64,000 nucleotides of DNA from the NCBI RefSeq assembly GCF_020447265.1, contig NZ_JAJADR010000001.1, forward strand, positions 372,001 to 436,000, written 5' to 3'. The notes beneath the pieces were generated by a model. The model was not told the origin of the DNA and made no database searches. It worked only from the letters and a program-made list of their open reading frames with translations. Numbering within the stretch: the stretch's first letter is position 1; the number at the start of each line of letters is the position of its first letter. The translations under genes and the position numbers were made by a program. Below, one piece after another: positions 18,418 through 26,922 of this stretch. The stretch is from Hymenobacter lucidus (GTDB lineage Bacteria; Bacteroidota; Bacteroidia; Cytophagales; Hymenobacteraceae).

Positions 18418-18456
18418 GTAGCTATTGAGTAGGTGCCGCGCCGCGCACGAGGCAGT

Positions 18457-18492
18457 AAAAAGGCGCTTCCGTCATGACGGAAGCGCCTTTTT
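18457..18492. terminator. Bidirectional terminator
   Basis: AAAAAGGCGCTTCCGTC and GACGGAAGCGCCTTTTT form a perfect palindrome with T runs on both strands. It ends the small lipoprotein gene at 18513-18683. Confidence 0.92.
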
Positions 18493-18512
18493 CGGTTGAA
18501 AGACAGCCGCGG

Positions 18513-18683
18513 TTAGCCGCGCATCTTACGAATCAGGAAGCCAATGAGTACTACTACCAGGAACACGCCGATAAGGGCCGTCCAGGCGCCGGCTTTGAAT
18601 ATATCACCGGCCAGCTCGCAGCTGCTGAGCGAAAAGGTGAGCAGAATCAGGCACAGAGGCAGCAACAGACGATAGTTTTTCAT
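18513..18683 (-). CDS. Small lipoprotein with one membrane span, 56 residues
   Basis: The reading frame begins at an ATG (18681-18683) and ends in TAA at 18513. The product starts MKNYRLLLPLCLILLTFSLSSC, a lipoprotein signal with lipidated Cys22, followed by ELAGDIFKAGAW and a hydrophobic segment ALIGVFLVVVLIGFLIRK to a basic end. The Glu-x-x-Gly-Asp-Ile-Phe-Lys-Ala-Gly block followed by a single span is recognisable from small conserved proteins of Bacteroidota that have no assigned role. It lies between two strong terminators, which supports its being a real unit. Too short for many gene finders. Confidence 0.75.
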   Translation of the reverse strand: MKNYRLLLPLCLILLTFSLSSCELAGDIFKAGAWTALIGVFLVVVLIGFLIRKMRG

Positions 18684-18842
18684 GGCGAGGCGAGGAGAAG
18701 TGGGAGACGAAGGCCCGTGTAAGGCCTGATGTTGTTAAATACTCACCCACCTCTGAAAAGGTTGAGCCGGCCATACCTCGGGGCTGCGCTAATGGGTATT
18801 TACTATTGCCCGGCGCAGCGTAAAGTATACTCAGTGTAAAAA

Positions 18843-18870
18843 CAAAGGCGACCTGCGCAGGTCGCCTTTG
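18843..18870. terminator. Bidirectional terminator
   Basis: CAAAGGCGACCTG and CAGGTCGCCTTTG form a perfect stem with almost no loop, just beyond the stop of the glucanase gene. Confidence 0.85.
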
Positions 18871-18898
18871 TGGTGGAAATGGAATGGTGAGTTCCGCG

Positions 18899-21142
18899 TT
18901 ATTTCACGAAGCGGCGCAGGATCTGCTGCTGGTCTTTGGTCACTACCGACAGCGTGTAGCTGCCCGCCGGCAGCCGGGTCACGTCGATGCTGCCGTTTTC
19001 CAGCCGGCCGCTTTGCACAGTCCGGCCGCTGATATCGAGCAGGCGGTAGCTGCTGCCGGCCAGCTCCGCTGCTGAGCGGATGTGCAGCCGGTTGGCCACC
19101 GGGTTGGGGTACAGCTCCAGAGCTTCCGAGCTGCTCAGGGCCGAAGTAGCCGGCGCGGTGTTGGTGCGGGCTGCCGTGCCCACTTTGCTGATGCGCACCC
19201 AGTTGAGGTTCCAGCCACCAGTTTGGGCGTAGATGCCGAAGTTGTAGGTACCCGCGTTGATGGTCACGGTGCGCGACACGGTAGTCCAGGTTTGCCAGCC
19301 GCCGGTGGCCGGAATGGCCGTGTTGCCCAACTGGGTGGTGCCGGCATTCAAATCCGACGAAATAGTGCCGCCGCTGCCCCCGCTGGCGACGCGGTATTCG
19401 ATGAGGTAGGAGCCCGAGGTCGGGAAGTTGATGCCGTTCCAGACGAGGTAGTCGCCGGCATCCACGTAGCCTATGTTCTGACCGCCGCCCGCGTCGGTAG
19501 TGGCTTCCGCCGTCATGCCGTTGTTCACGTTGGCCGCCTCGGCTTCCAACTGCCGGCTAAAGCTGCTGCTGGCCACCCGTACCCGTAGGGAAGTGGCTTT
19601 GTCGTTCCAGTTGCCAGTGCCCAGGGCGTTGCCCACCAGGCAGCTGTTGCCGGCGCTACCCACCGTGAGGCTGGCCCCGCCGAAGTTGTCGTTTTCGTAG
19701 AGCACTACCTCGTAGCCGCTGTTTACTCGCAACGACGACACGTCATCATTCAGAATGCCTCGGCTCTGCATTGCTGCTAAGTTGTAGTCGCCGGCGGGCA
19801 GGGCCACGGCGGTACCAGTGTAGTTGCAGTCTTTATACACGGTGGCTACGCCGGTGGCGGGCGGCGGGGTGCTGCCCGCGTAGCCGCCAAAGGTGGCAAT
19901 GACCTTGGTGGGCTGGGCCGCGTGCAGCGTCGCCGACTGGTCCGCCACGTCGTCGTAGGCAAAGCCGTAGCTGAGCTGGTCGACGCTGATACCGGGCAAG
20001 TGCCAGAAGCGGGCGTAGTAGTTGGCCGGCGCGGCCTGGTAGAATTTGCTCACGTCGTACCAGTTTTGCTGGCCGGGGTTAGTCGTGGTGGTGTTTACGA
20101 CGTGGCGGTTGATGGCGGCCGTCAGCTGGGCCTGCACCACTAGGTCACAGTCGCCGTCGCCCACGCGGTTGTCGAGCACGCCCTTGCCCTCGAAGGCTTC
20201 CTGGGTGGTGGGCTTGCGTACTACCACGCCCGTGCGGCCCGCATAGGCCCCCGACTGGCCCACCACCGTGAGCCGGCCGCCAGCAATGCGGCCCTTGAAG
20301 ACGCCCGCGTTACCGCCGTAGAAAATCAGGTCTTCGTTGGTGTACTTGTTCCAGATGGCGTCGATATAAGAGCCCAGGTAGTTGGCCTGCGGGCCGGGCG
20401 TGGTGCCATTGGTGCCGTCGTAAAACGCCGCCGACTTCGACGGAAAGGTGATTTCACCAGTGGTGTTGTTTACTATGCTCTGAAACTCGGCCGGCACGTT
20501 GGCTTTGTAGGCAGCTACGATGTCGGCGTGGTTTTTTAGCTCGCCGGTGCGCTTCTGGTAGCCAGCGCCAAACAGCTCCAGACCCATTGGGTACTTATAG
20601 GAATCGACGCGGGTGGTGTTGCCGAAGAAACCGTACTGGTTGTTGGTCAGCTCCACCATTTCGTACAGAATGCCCCGGTTGGGGTCGTTGGGGTTCTGGG
20701 CATTGGGCGCCGCGTAGCCCGACGGCGCACCCGAGGCCCCGAAAAAGTAGAAGTACAGTTGCTGGCCTTTGGCAATGAATACCCGGCAGCCGGCAATGTA
20801 GGGCAGCGTGAAGGTCTTGTTTGGAATGCTGCTCAAGCGAGTAAAGCAGGCGGCGTACTTGGAGTTCTGGCCCGGGCCGGTGTTGCCGTTATATGTCGGC
20901 CCCGTCACGGTATTGTACGACGCACTCATGGGCAGCACCTGGCTATTGGCGGCATTGATCCAGACGTGGTTGCCGGCCGGGTCGATGCCCACAATGGCTA
21001 CGTACAGCTCCGAATCGGCGAAAGGGGAGGTGTTGGCAATGGTAAATGGAATGCTGCCCTGGGCCCGGCCGACCAGGGGCAGCAGCAAAAGGCACAGGCC
21101 GGTGAGCAGGCGGAGCAACCGGAAAAGAGTAGGGGTTTTCAT
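18899..21142 (-). CDS. Secreted beta-1,3-glucanase (GH64-like) with crystallin-like, CBM6 and T9SS domains
   Basis: The 747-residue protein has a signal peptide (LTGLCLLLLPLVGRAQ), a GH64-type beta-1,3-glucanase domain (about residues 25-415), a beta/gamma-crystallin-like domain of two Greek-key repeats (about 430-530; VYKDCNYTGTAVAL and VLYENDNFGGASL), a CBM6-type carbohydrate-binding module (about 535-660; QLEAEAANVNNG, YVDAGDYLVWNG, WNLNWVRI) and a C-terminal type IX secretion signal (LYPNPVANRLHI to LRRFVK). By analogy with known GH64 enzymes the catalytic acids are the Glu of MVELT and the Asp of TRVDSY, near residues 165-180. It should be exported and attack laminarin or fungal wall glucan. 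It is transcribed alone. Confidence 0.88.
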   Translation of the reverse strand: MKTPTLFRLLRLLTGLCLLLLPLVGRAQGSIPFTIANTSPFADSELYVAIVGIDPAGNHVWINAANSQVLPMSASYNTVTGPTYNGNTGPGQNSKYAACFTRLSSIPNKTFTLPYIAGCRVFIAKGQQLYFYFFGASGAPSGYAAPNAQNPNDPNRGILYEMVELTNNQYGFFGNTTRVDSYKYPMGLELFGAGYQKRTGELKNHADIVAAYKANVPAEFQSIVNNTTGEITFPSKSAAFYDGTNGTTPGPQANYLGSYIDAIWNKYTNEDLIFYGGNAGVFKGRIAGGRLTVVGQSGAYAGRTGVVVRKPTTQEAFEGKGVLDNRVGDGDCDLVVQAQLTAAINRHVVNTTTTNPGQQNWYDVSKFYQAAPANYYARFWHLPGISVDQLSYGFAYDDVADQSATLHAAQPTKVIATFGGYAGSTPPPATGVATVYKDCNYTGTAVALPAGDYNLAAMQSRGILNDDVSSLRVNSGYEVVLYENDNFGGASLTVGSAGNSCLVGNALGTGNWNDKATSLRVRVASSSFSRQLEAEAANVNNGMTAEATTDAGGGQNIGYVDAGDYLVWNGINFPTSGSYLIEYRVASGGSGGTISSDLNAGTTQLGNTAIPATGGWQTWTTVSRTVTINAGTYNFGIYAQTGGWNLNWVRISKVGTAARTNTAPATSALSSSEALELYPNPVANRLHIRSAAELAGSSYRLLDISGRTVQSGRLENGSIDVTRLPAGSYTLSVVTKDQQQILRRFVK

Positions 21143-21703
21143 AGTAGTGGAGTTATGTGGGAATTGGGTTGGTAAGGGCGCGGGAAGCCGCACTTCCAGG
21201 GTTCGGGAAGTAGCAGGAACGGAGTGGTAGTCAGGAAATAGGTGGCCGACAGGAGCGGCCGGCAGGTGTTTTTCGAGGGGCGGAGCCTGGCTGACCGGCT
21301 GCCGGGAGAGGGCCGGGGCCGGTGGTGTATTTTAAATATAATAGGCCTTTATGACGAAATGCAAGCCCGTTAAACAGGCGTTTTCTGTCGTTGCCGCCAC
21401 TCCAAACGCTTACTTCGCACCTGGCAGATTGCTACCACACACGCAACGGCTGGACGACCGGCGAAAAATGAATCGTTAGCAATGTTTCACTAAAAATACC
21501 GATTCATTTAAAAGACAATAAAAAATATTGCCAATAGACCTGCGTTTTTATGAAAAATACCAAATTTTGATTTAGCAGCCAGTAGGCTGCCGCCACAAGA
21601 AGCCCGGAGGCACCAGTTGGGAGCTACCGCAGGCGCACGACTGTATTATTCGGGGAAAGATTCTAGATTGTCGGGCCTCAGTTCCAGCGCAACACCATTC
21701 GCC
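21143..21703. other. Gene-free region between divergent glucanase and patatin genes
   Basis: This stretch has a GC-rich left part and an AT-rich right part (about 21470-21570). It must contain promoters for both divergent genes, but no clear TAnnTTTG box, operator or RNA structure stands out. No frame of family-like protein was found. Confidence 0.6.
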
Positions 21704-23506
21704 ATGACTTATCCGCCACCCGGCTCCGGCCTAGAAGCGCCCCTGGCCGCCGAGCCGGAAACAGTGCCGCAAACCACACCCGATTATGTTTTCGACCGAA
21801 TTGCGCTCAGCTTGTCCGGCGGCGGGTTTCGGGCGGCGGCCTACGGCCTCGGCACGCTCAACTGCCTGTACCTGCTGGGCTTGCTAGATAATGTGCAGAT
21901 GCTGTCTACGGCCTCGGGTGGCACTCTTACGGGCGCGTTTTATGCTCTGCGGCGCAAGCGGGGCGAGGCCTTCGGGCCGATTTACGAGGCGTGCTACAAC
22001 TGGCTGGCGCAGGATGCTATTCTGCCCGACGCCATGCGGGCCTGGCAGCAGGCCATTGCCACCGGCAAAGCCGACTTCAAGCTCATCCGGGCCTTTGCCG
22101 ACGTGTACGACGGCAGCCTGTACGGCCAAGCCCGTTTCGGTGCGTTCTGGCAGCGGGAGGAGCCGGGCCAGCCACCCTTTCACCTGCAGAGCATCATTTT
22201 TGGCGCTACCGAACTGTATTCCGGCCTCACGTTCCGCTTTCAGTACGCTGCCTATATGCCCAGGAAGGGCTATGGCAAACGGTACTTCATACGTAGCTAC
22301 TACATCGGCAATGGCAACGTGTACTTGAGTGCGGCCGATGCCCGCCGGCTGCGGCTAGCCGATATCGTGGCGGCTTCCTCGTGCTTTCCCGTCGGCTTCG
22401 AGCCCCTCATCCTGCCCGACGACTTTTTCCCGGGAGCTGATCCGCTGCCCAAGGTCCGGGGCCGCAACCGGCAGGGCGTGCCCCAGCAGCTGGCCCTTAT
22501 TGATGGCGGCGTATACGACAACCAGGGTATGGAAAGCCTGCTGGTGGCCAACCGGCGCAACCGGGACTACCGCCGCTCCCCCGATTCGGCGACGCACAAG
22601 CTTACCGATGCGCAAAAAGCCCTGCTATTGCCTTCCACGCTACTACTGCTGGCCGATGTAGACGAGGCCCCGGTGAATATGTACACGGCCCCGCCAGTGC
22701 CCGCTCCTCCCGACAAGTCACCGTCGCTGCAGGTACTGGACCGGTACTCGCGCTGGGCCCTGGCGGTGCTAGGAGTAGTGCTGGCCGGGGCGCTTCTGTT
22801 GGAGGCTAACGGCCGGGGCGGGTTCGTAGCCGGGCTCGTATTTGGAGTAGCCGGGGTAGGTCTGGGAGTGGTGTTGGCCGTGCGACGCCTCGGGTACTGG
22901 CTGCTGAAAAAGTTCAGGGTGAAGGCTCCGGATATATTTCGGGAGGCCATGCCGCCGCTGCGCCACCTCTCGCTGCGCCAGTGGGCCTACCTGCTGCGCG
23001 TGCGGCTGCAAACGGCCTACGTGCTGCTCTACTCGGTATTTATGCGCCGGATACGTAGTCAGAACTACGGCCTGCTGTACCGCTCCGACGAAAACGACGA
23101 CGGATTTTCGCCCGCCATGCTGCCCAGCATTATTGGTGGCCTGATGGTAGACTACCGGCGGCCCCACACCCCCGACCCTGGCCGGCCCTCGGTGCGCGAT
23201 GAGCTGGAAACCGTGTACGAGACCATTCAGAATGCCAGCCAGATGGCTACTACCCTGTGGTGGCAAAAGGAAAAGCACCGGCTGCCCGCCATTGTGGCCA
23301 GTGCCACCATCACGCTGTGCTACCGATTGTTGCGCCGTTTCGAAGACAAGCCGCCGGCCGGCCCGCGGGGGCGGGAGGTGCAGCGCCGGGCCCGGCTGCT
23401 CTGGCAGGCCTGCGTCATCACCAAGGGGCAGGTAGTATTGACGCCGGACTTGCTGAGCCGGCTACGGGAGCCCGACTGCACCGCCGAAAAGCTGCTGCGG
23501 CCCTGA
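21704..23506 (+). CDS. Patatin-like phospholipase with C-terminal membrane region
   Basis: The 600-residue protein has an N-terminal patatin domain without a signal peptide: oxyanion-hole GGGFRA near residue 46, the serine in STASGGTLTG near residue 75, and the Asp of DGGVYDNQG near residue 277. Usually the serine sits in GxSxG; here the first Gly is Thr. Residues 355-420 contain two membrane spans (ALAVLGVVLAGALLL and FVAGLVFGVAGVGLGVVLAV), followed by a cytosolic part of about 180 residues of unknown nature. It probably acts on membrane lipids from the inner face. The ATG at 21704 is the first that leads directly into the domain. Confidence 0.85.
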   Translation: MTYPPPGSGLEAPLAAEPETVPQTTPDYVFDRIALSLSGGGFRAAAYGLGTLNCLYLLGLLDNVQMLSTASGGTLTGAFYALRRKRGEAFGPIYEACYNWLAQDAILPDAMRAWQQAIATGKADFKLIRAFADVYDGSLYGQARFGAFWQREEPGQPPFHLQSIIFGATELYSGLTFRFQYAAYMPRKGYGKRYFIRSYYIGNGNVYLSAADARRLRLADIVAASSCFPVGFEPLILPDDFFPGADPLPKVRGRNRQGVPQQLALIDGGVYDNQGMESLLVANRRNRDYRRSPDSATHKLTDAQKALLLPSTLLLLADVDEAPVNMYTAPPVPAPPDKSPSLQVLDRYSRWALAVLGVVLAGALLLEANGRGGFVAGLVFGVAGVGLGVVLAVRRLGYWLLKKFRVKAPDIFREAMPPLRHLSLRQWAYLLRVRLQTAYVLLYSVFMRRIRSQNYGLLYRSDENDDGFSPAMLPSIIGGLMVDYRRPHTPDPGRPSVRDELETVYETIQNASQMATTLWWQKEKHRLPAIVASATITLCYRLLRRFEDKPPAGPRGREVQRRARLLWQACVITKGQVVLTPDLLSRLREPDCTAEKLLRP

Positions 23507-23517
23507 ACTACTGCCAC

Positions 23518-24858
23518 TCAAAAAGCAGCCGGGCTCAGCAGGTAGTACAGCCCGCCCGCCAGCCCACTGATGCCAATCCAGAGGATCATGTTCACCTTTA
23601 GCCGGTAGAGTGCCACCAGCGAAAGTAGCACCCACACCACGCTGGGCCAATGTAGCGCCTGCGGGTGCAGCCGGCCCCCGGCAAAGAGCACCGCCTGCCC
23701 CAAATACACCGCCAGATTCAGCACCACGCCTACTACGGCGGCCGTAATGATACTTAGCACGGCTTGCAGCTGCCGGTTGTGCTGGGTGTGCTCGATGAGG
23801 GGCGCCCCAACCAGGATGAAGACGAAGCAGGGTAGAAACGTATAGTAAGTCGTCGTCAGCAAGCCCAGCGTGCCCAGGGCCAGTGAGCCGCCAAAGTGCG
23901 TATAGCCACCCATGAAACCCACAAAGGCCAGCACCATAATAAGCGGGCCGGGCGTGGTTTCGCCCAGGGCAAGGCCGTCGAGCATCTGGCCCTGCGTGAG
24001 CCACTGCAGCTTTTCGACGCTCACCTGCGCCACGTAGGGCAGCACGGCATAGGCCCCGCCAAAGGTAACCAGGGCGGCCTGCGTGAAAAAGACGGTGAGA
24101 GTACGCCAGAACCCAAAGTCAGGAGTGGTGAGGGCCAGTACCGCCAGCGGCAGCACCCAGAGGCCCAGTGCGGCGCCCAGTTGCCGCAGCAGCCGCGGCC
24201 AGGAAAAGCCGGTGCCCAGCACTACGGAGTGAGTTGTCAGGAAATAGCCTTCTTCGGCCTGCAGGGCCCGGGCCTGAGTGGTGGCGGTGGCGGCCGGGGC
24301 CGGAAAAAACCGTTGAGCCAGCAGTGCCACCACGGCCGCCCCAATAATGAGCAGCGGAAACGGCACGTTGAACCAGAAGATACCAACAAAGCTGGCTGCC
24401 GCCACTGCGTAGTGCAAGGGGCTCAGCAGTGACTTTTGGCCAATCTTTACCATAGCCAGCAGAATAATGGCTACCACGGCCGGCTTCAGCCCCAGAAACA
24501 CGCCCTGCAAAGCTGGTAGCGTGCCGACCGTGACGTAGAGCAGGCTCAGCACCAGTAGAATAAGCACTGATGGCAGCACAAACAGAATACCCGCCGCCAG
24601 TCCGCCCCGCGTGCCGTGCAGCAACCACCCAATGTAGGTGGCCAGCTGCTGGGCTTCCGGGCCCGGCAGCAGCATGCAATAGTTGAGTGCGTGCAGAAAC
24701 TTGGCGTCGGAAATCCAGCGCTTTTCTTCTACCAGCACGGTGTGCATAATGGCAATCTGCCCGGCGGGGCCACCAAAGCTGATAAAGCCCAGCTTCAGCC
24801 AGAAACGCAGCGCCTCGGCAAAAGTGGGCTTGGTCATGGGGGTAAGGGTTTGATGCAT
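23518..24858 (-). CDS. chrA: Chromate transporter ChrA (long-chain CHR family)
   Basis: ChrA exports chromate using the proton gradient. The 446-residue protein has the two homologous CHR halves, each starting with a Phe-Gly-Gly block: LGFISFGGPAGQIAIMH near residue 25 and AALVTFGGAYAVLPYVAQ near residue 270, with LPGPEAQQLATYIGW and TTPGPLIMVLAFVGF as the matching second blocks. About ten to twelve spans are present. Start could also be the ATG at 24837. It follows the ChrB-AraC gene by 100 bases on the same strand, forming a chromate resistance unit. Confidence 0.94.
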   Translation of the reverse strand: MHQTLTPMTKPTFAEALRFWLKLGFISFGGPAGQIAIMHTVLVEEKRWISDAKFLHALNYCMLLPGPEAQQLATYIGWLLHGTRGGLAAGILFVLPSVLILLVLSLLYVTVGTLPALQGVFLGLKPAVVAIILLAMVKIGQKSLLSPLHYAVAAASFVGIFWFNVPFPLLIIGAAVVALLAQRFFPAPAATATTQARALQAEEGYFLTTHSVVLGTGFSWPRLLRQLGAALGLWVLPLAVLALTTPDFGFWRTLTVFFTQAALVTFGGAYAVLPYVAQVSVEKLQWLTQGQMLDGLALGETTPGPLIMVLAFVGFMGGYTHFGGSLALGTLGLLTTTYYTFLPCFVFILVGAPLIEHTQHNRQLQAVLSIITAAVVGVVLNLAVYLGQAVLFAGGRLHPQALHWPSVVWVLLSLVALYRLKVNMILWIGISGLAGGLYYLLSPAAF

Positions 24859-24957
24859 ACGTAACAGCGCAGATGGCCGCGGTGGCCGTTTATTACTGCA
24901 ATGCTACCAGTGCCGGCCCCGAGAAGATAGAACGAAATTTTCCCCTTAGTAGAATCT

Positions 24958-25803
24958 TTACTGCCGGCGGCGGTTTTTGCGGTAAGCGGCCGGGCTTTGG
25001 CCAGTATGCTGCCTGAAAATGCGGGTGAAGTGGCTCTGGTCGGAAAAACCCGTCAGGTACGCAATTTCGGCCAGCGGATAGCTGGTCGTATCCAGTAGCT
25101 GCAGCGCTTTGTCGATGCGCAGCTTGCGGATATACTCCCCGAAGGAGAGGTTATCGAAATAGCGGGCAAATTCGCGGGACAGGTACGTGGGGTTGACTTG
25201 CAGCGTATCGGCCGCATCGGTTAGCCGCAGGCTCAGATTGGTATCCAGGTGGTCCTGAATCAGCTCGCGCAGCTGGCCTGCCCAGGCCGGGGGCAGACTG
25301 CTCTGGTGTTTTCCGCGCTCCAGATAGGCCCTGTATACTCGCGCCAGCAGCTGCTCCTCGGGTTGCTGGGTGTGGGGCTGCCCCTGCAAGTGTTGGGCCC
25401 AGCTATAAAGCGCGTCGTAGAGTACGAAGCCCTGTTGCAGTAACTGCTGGTCGTCGTGGATGTTGTGGGCCAGTCCGGCCGATATGGCCCAGAGTCCGGC
25501 CGCCTGCTGGGCCAGCGCATGGTTATCGGTATCCGCACCGCGCACGATGGGCGCCAATGCGTGTAGGGCGGGGGCAGTCAGGCGGTACTTCTTCAGAAAG
25601 TAATCGAAGGTGCAGTCGGTGCCGTAGTGGGTAAATTCTACCCCCGGCACATCGAAAGGAATGGCGCCGGTGGCCGCAGCGGTGGGCAGCACCTCTTCGG
25701 CCGGCACGTACAGGATGTGCGCCGCCGGGTCGATGAAACGCCGAATCAGCCAGGGGCAGGCTAGGTGGTCAATCTTGGGCCGTTCTCGCGTAATCCACTG
25801 CAT
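24958..25803 (-). CDS. ChrB-domain protein fused to an AraC-type DNA-binding domain
   Basis: The 281-residue protein begins with a ChrB chromate-resistance domain (residues 1 to about 130): WITRERPKIDHLACPWLIRRFIDP, YVPAEEV, and the GTDCTFDYFLKKY and IVRGADTDN blocks. From about residue 180 it carries an AraC-type pair of helix-turn-helix motifs (LRLTDAADTLQVNPTYLSREF and LAEIAYLTGFSDQSHFTRIFR). ChrB is known as a chromate-responsive regulator in Proteobacteria, where it sits beside chrA; here the DNA-binding part is of a different family. The likely role is to sense chromate or oxidation and to activate chrA, the next gene. This is inference from context. Confidence 0.88.
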   Translation of the reverse strand: MQWITRERPKIDHLACPWLIRRFIDPAAHILYVPAEEVLPTAAATGAIPFDVPGVEFTHYGTDCTFDYFLKKYRLTAPALHALAPIVRGADTDNHALAQQAAGLWAISAGLAHNIHDDQQLLQQGFVLYDALYSWAQHLQGQPHTQQPEEQLLARVYRAYLERGKHQSSLPPAWAGQLRELIQDHLDTNLSLRLTDAADTLQVNPTYLSREFARYFDNLSFGEYIRKLRIDKALQLLDTTSYPLAEIAYLTGFSDQSHFTRIFRQHTGQSPAAYRKNRRRQ

Positions 25804-25891
25804 AGCTGCACGATGATGGTAAGCTCGGTTCGAAGAGAGTAAACAGCATTTTTGCTCCGACTTTCTCTAATCCAGCAGGTTTTGAATTCCG

Positions 25892-26812
25892 CTACGGACG
25901 TTCCAGTCTCGCTCGGTCCCAGTGGGCGGCGTGGGCGGCGGCTTCGTAAGTGGTTTGCAAAAATGCTAAAACGGCCTGCCGGGGGCTGGCCGCAGTGCGG
26001 GCTGCCTCATAGGGCAAAAAGAATTCACCCATTTCGGCGCTGAAAAAGGCTTCGGCCGGCTGAACAGCGGCTTGCGCCAACTCCGGAATTCCTGGGTAAG
26101 CATAGCTGTAGAAGGCCGCTTCCTGCCCATTGCCCCCGGGCCACCAGCCAGCGGCAATCTGCTCGGCCGAATACGATTCGCGCGTCACCCAGTCGGCCAG
26201 GTGGGGCATGCCGCCGGGGTGGGGTGGGGCGGGCCGCCCCGAAAAGCGGGTGACGGCCAGGTCGAAGGAGCCCCAGAAAAAATGTACCGGGCTACACTTG
26301 CCCGTAAAGCGCCCCCGAAACTCGTTCAGCAGCAAATCGGCCTGCAGCAGCACGTCCCAGAACTGGCTCACGGCTGCTGCGTCGTAGGCGTGGTGGTGCT
26401 GGTTTTCGGCGAAAGGCGTCACGTCTTCTACTTCCACCGGCACACCCCATATTCTGACGGTAATGCCCGCCTCGCGCAGCAGGGCCCGGTAATGCTGGTA
26501 AAAATCAGCCACGGAGCGGGGCCGTAACTCCATTTCCAGGCTGCGGCCGGCGCTGGTGTGCACCCGCAGCTTGTGCTGGCGAAAATCGAATACTACCTCA
26601 CAAGAACCCGCCGAATAAGGCATCGGGCCGGTAGAAAGCCCGCGGGGCGTAACATACAGCGGTACCTGCCACCAGTGGTTGAGCATAGGGCTGAGCGCCA
26701 GTCGGGTTTTGCCCACGATTTGCGTCCACATATGCAGGGTCTGGCGGGTGTCGGTCCAGGAGTCGGCGGGCAGCGCCGGCCACGCGGCCGCAGAATCAGT
26801 TGAGTGTTTCAT
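25892..26812 (-). CDS. DUF5996-family protein
   Basis: The 306-residue soluble protein shows the DUF5996 hallmarks: WPALPADSWTDTRQTLHMWTQ at the start with a KTRLALSPMLNHWWQVPLYV block, then the FDFRQHKLRV segment, GKCSPVHFFWGSFDLAVTRFSGR near residue 175 and the PLADWVTRESYSAE-like region. The function is not known; the many Trp and His suggest binding of a small molecule or metal. The ATG at 26812 was chosen because family proteins begin with this Trp-rich part. It lies 88 bases upstream of the chrB fusion gene on the same strand and could be read together with it. Confidence 0.82.
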   Translation of the reverse strand: MKHSTDSAAAWPALPADSWTDTRQTLHMWTQIVGKTRLALSPMLNHWWQVPLYVTPRGLSTGPMPYSAGSCEVVFDFRQHKLRVHTSAGRSLEMELRPRSVADFYQHYRALLREAGITVRIWGVPVEVEDVTPFAENQHHHAYDAAAVSQFWDVLLQADLLLNEFRGRFTGKCSPVHFFWGSFDLAVTRFSGRPAPPHPGGMPHLADWVTRESYSAEQIAAGWWPGGNGQEAAFYSYAYPGIPELAQAAVQPAEAFFSAEMGEFFLPYEAARTAASPRQAVLAFLQTTYEAAAHAAHWDRARLERP

Positions 26813-26922
26813 AGAGGTGAGGCTATAGCCGTGCTGGCTTGCGGCTGGCTGCGGGAAGTCACCAAATATATAGAAACCCAATCAGCCTCCGGGGAATGTT
26901 GTTTGATGGCTTAGCTGCCTGG

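Noticed and set aside
21143..21703. Possible hidden gene in the 560-base gap
   Set aside because: No frame with a plausible start, composition or family similarity was seen on either strand.
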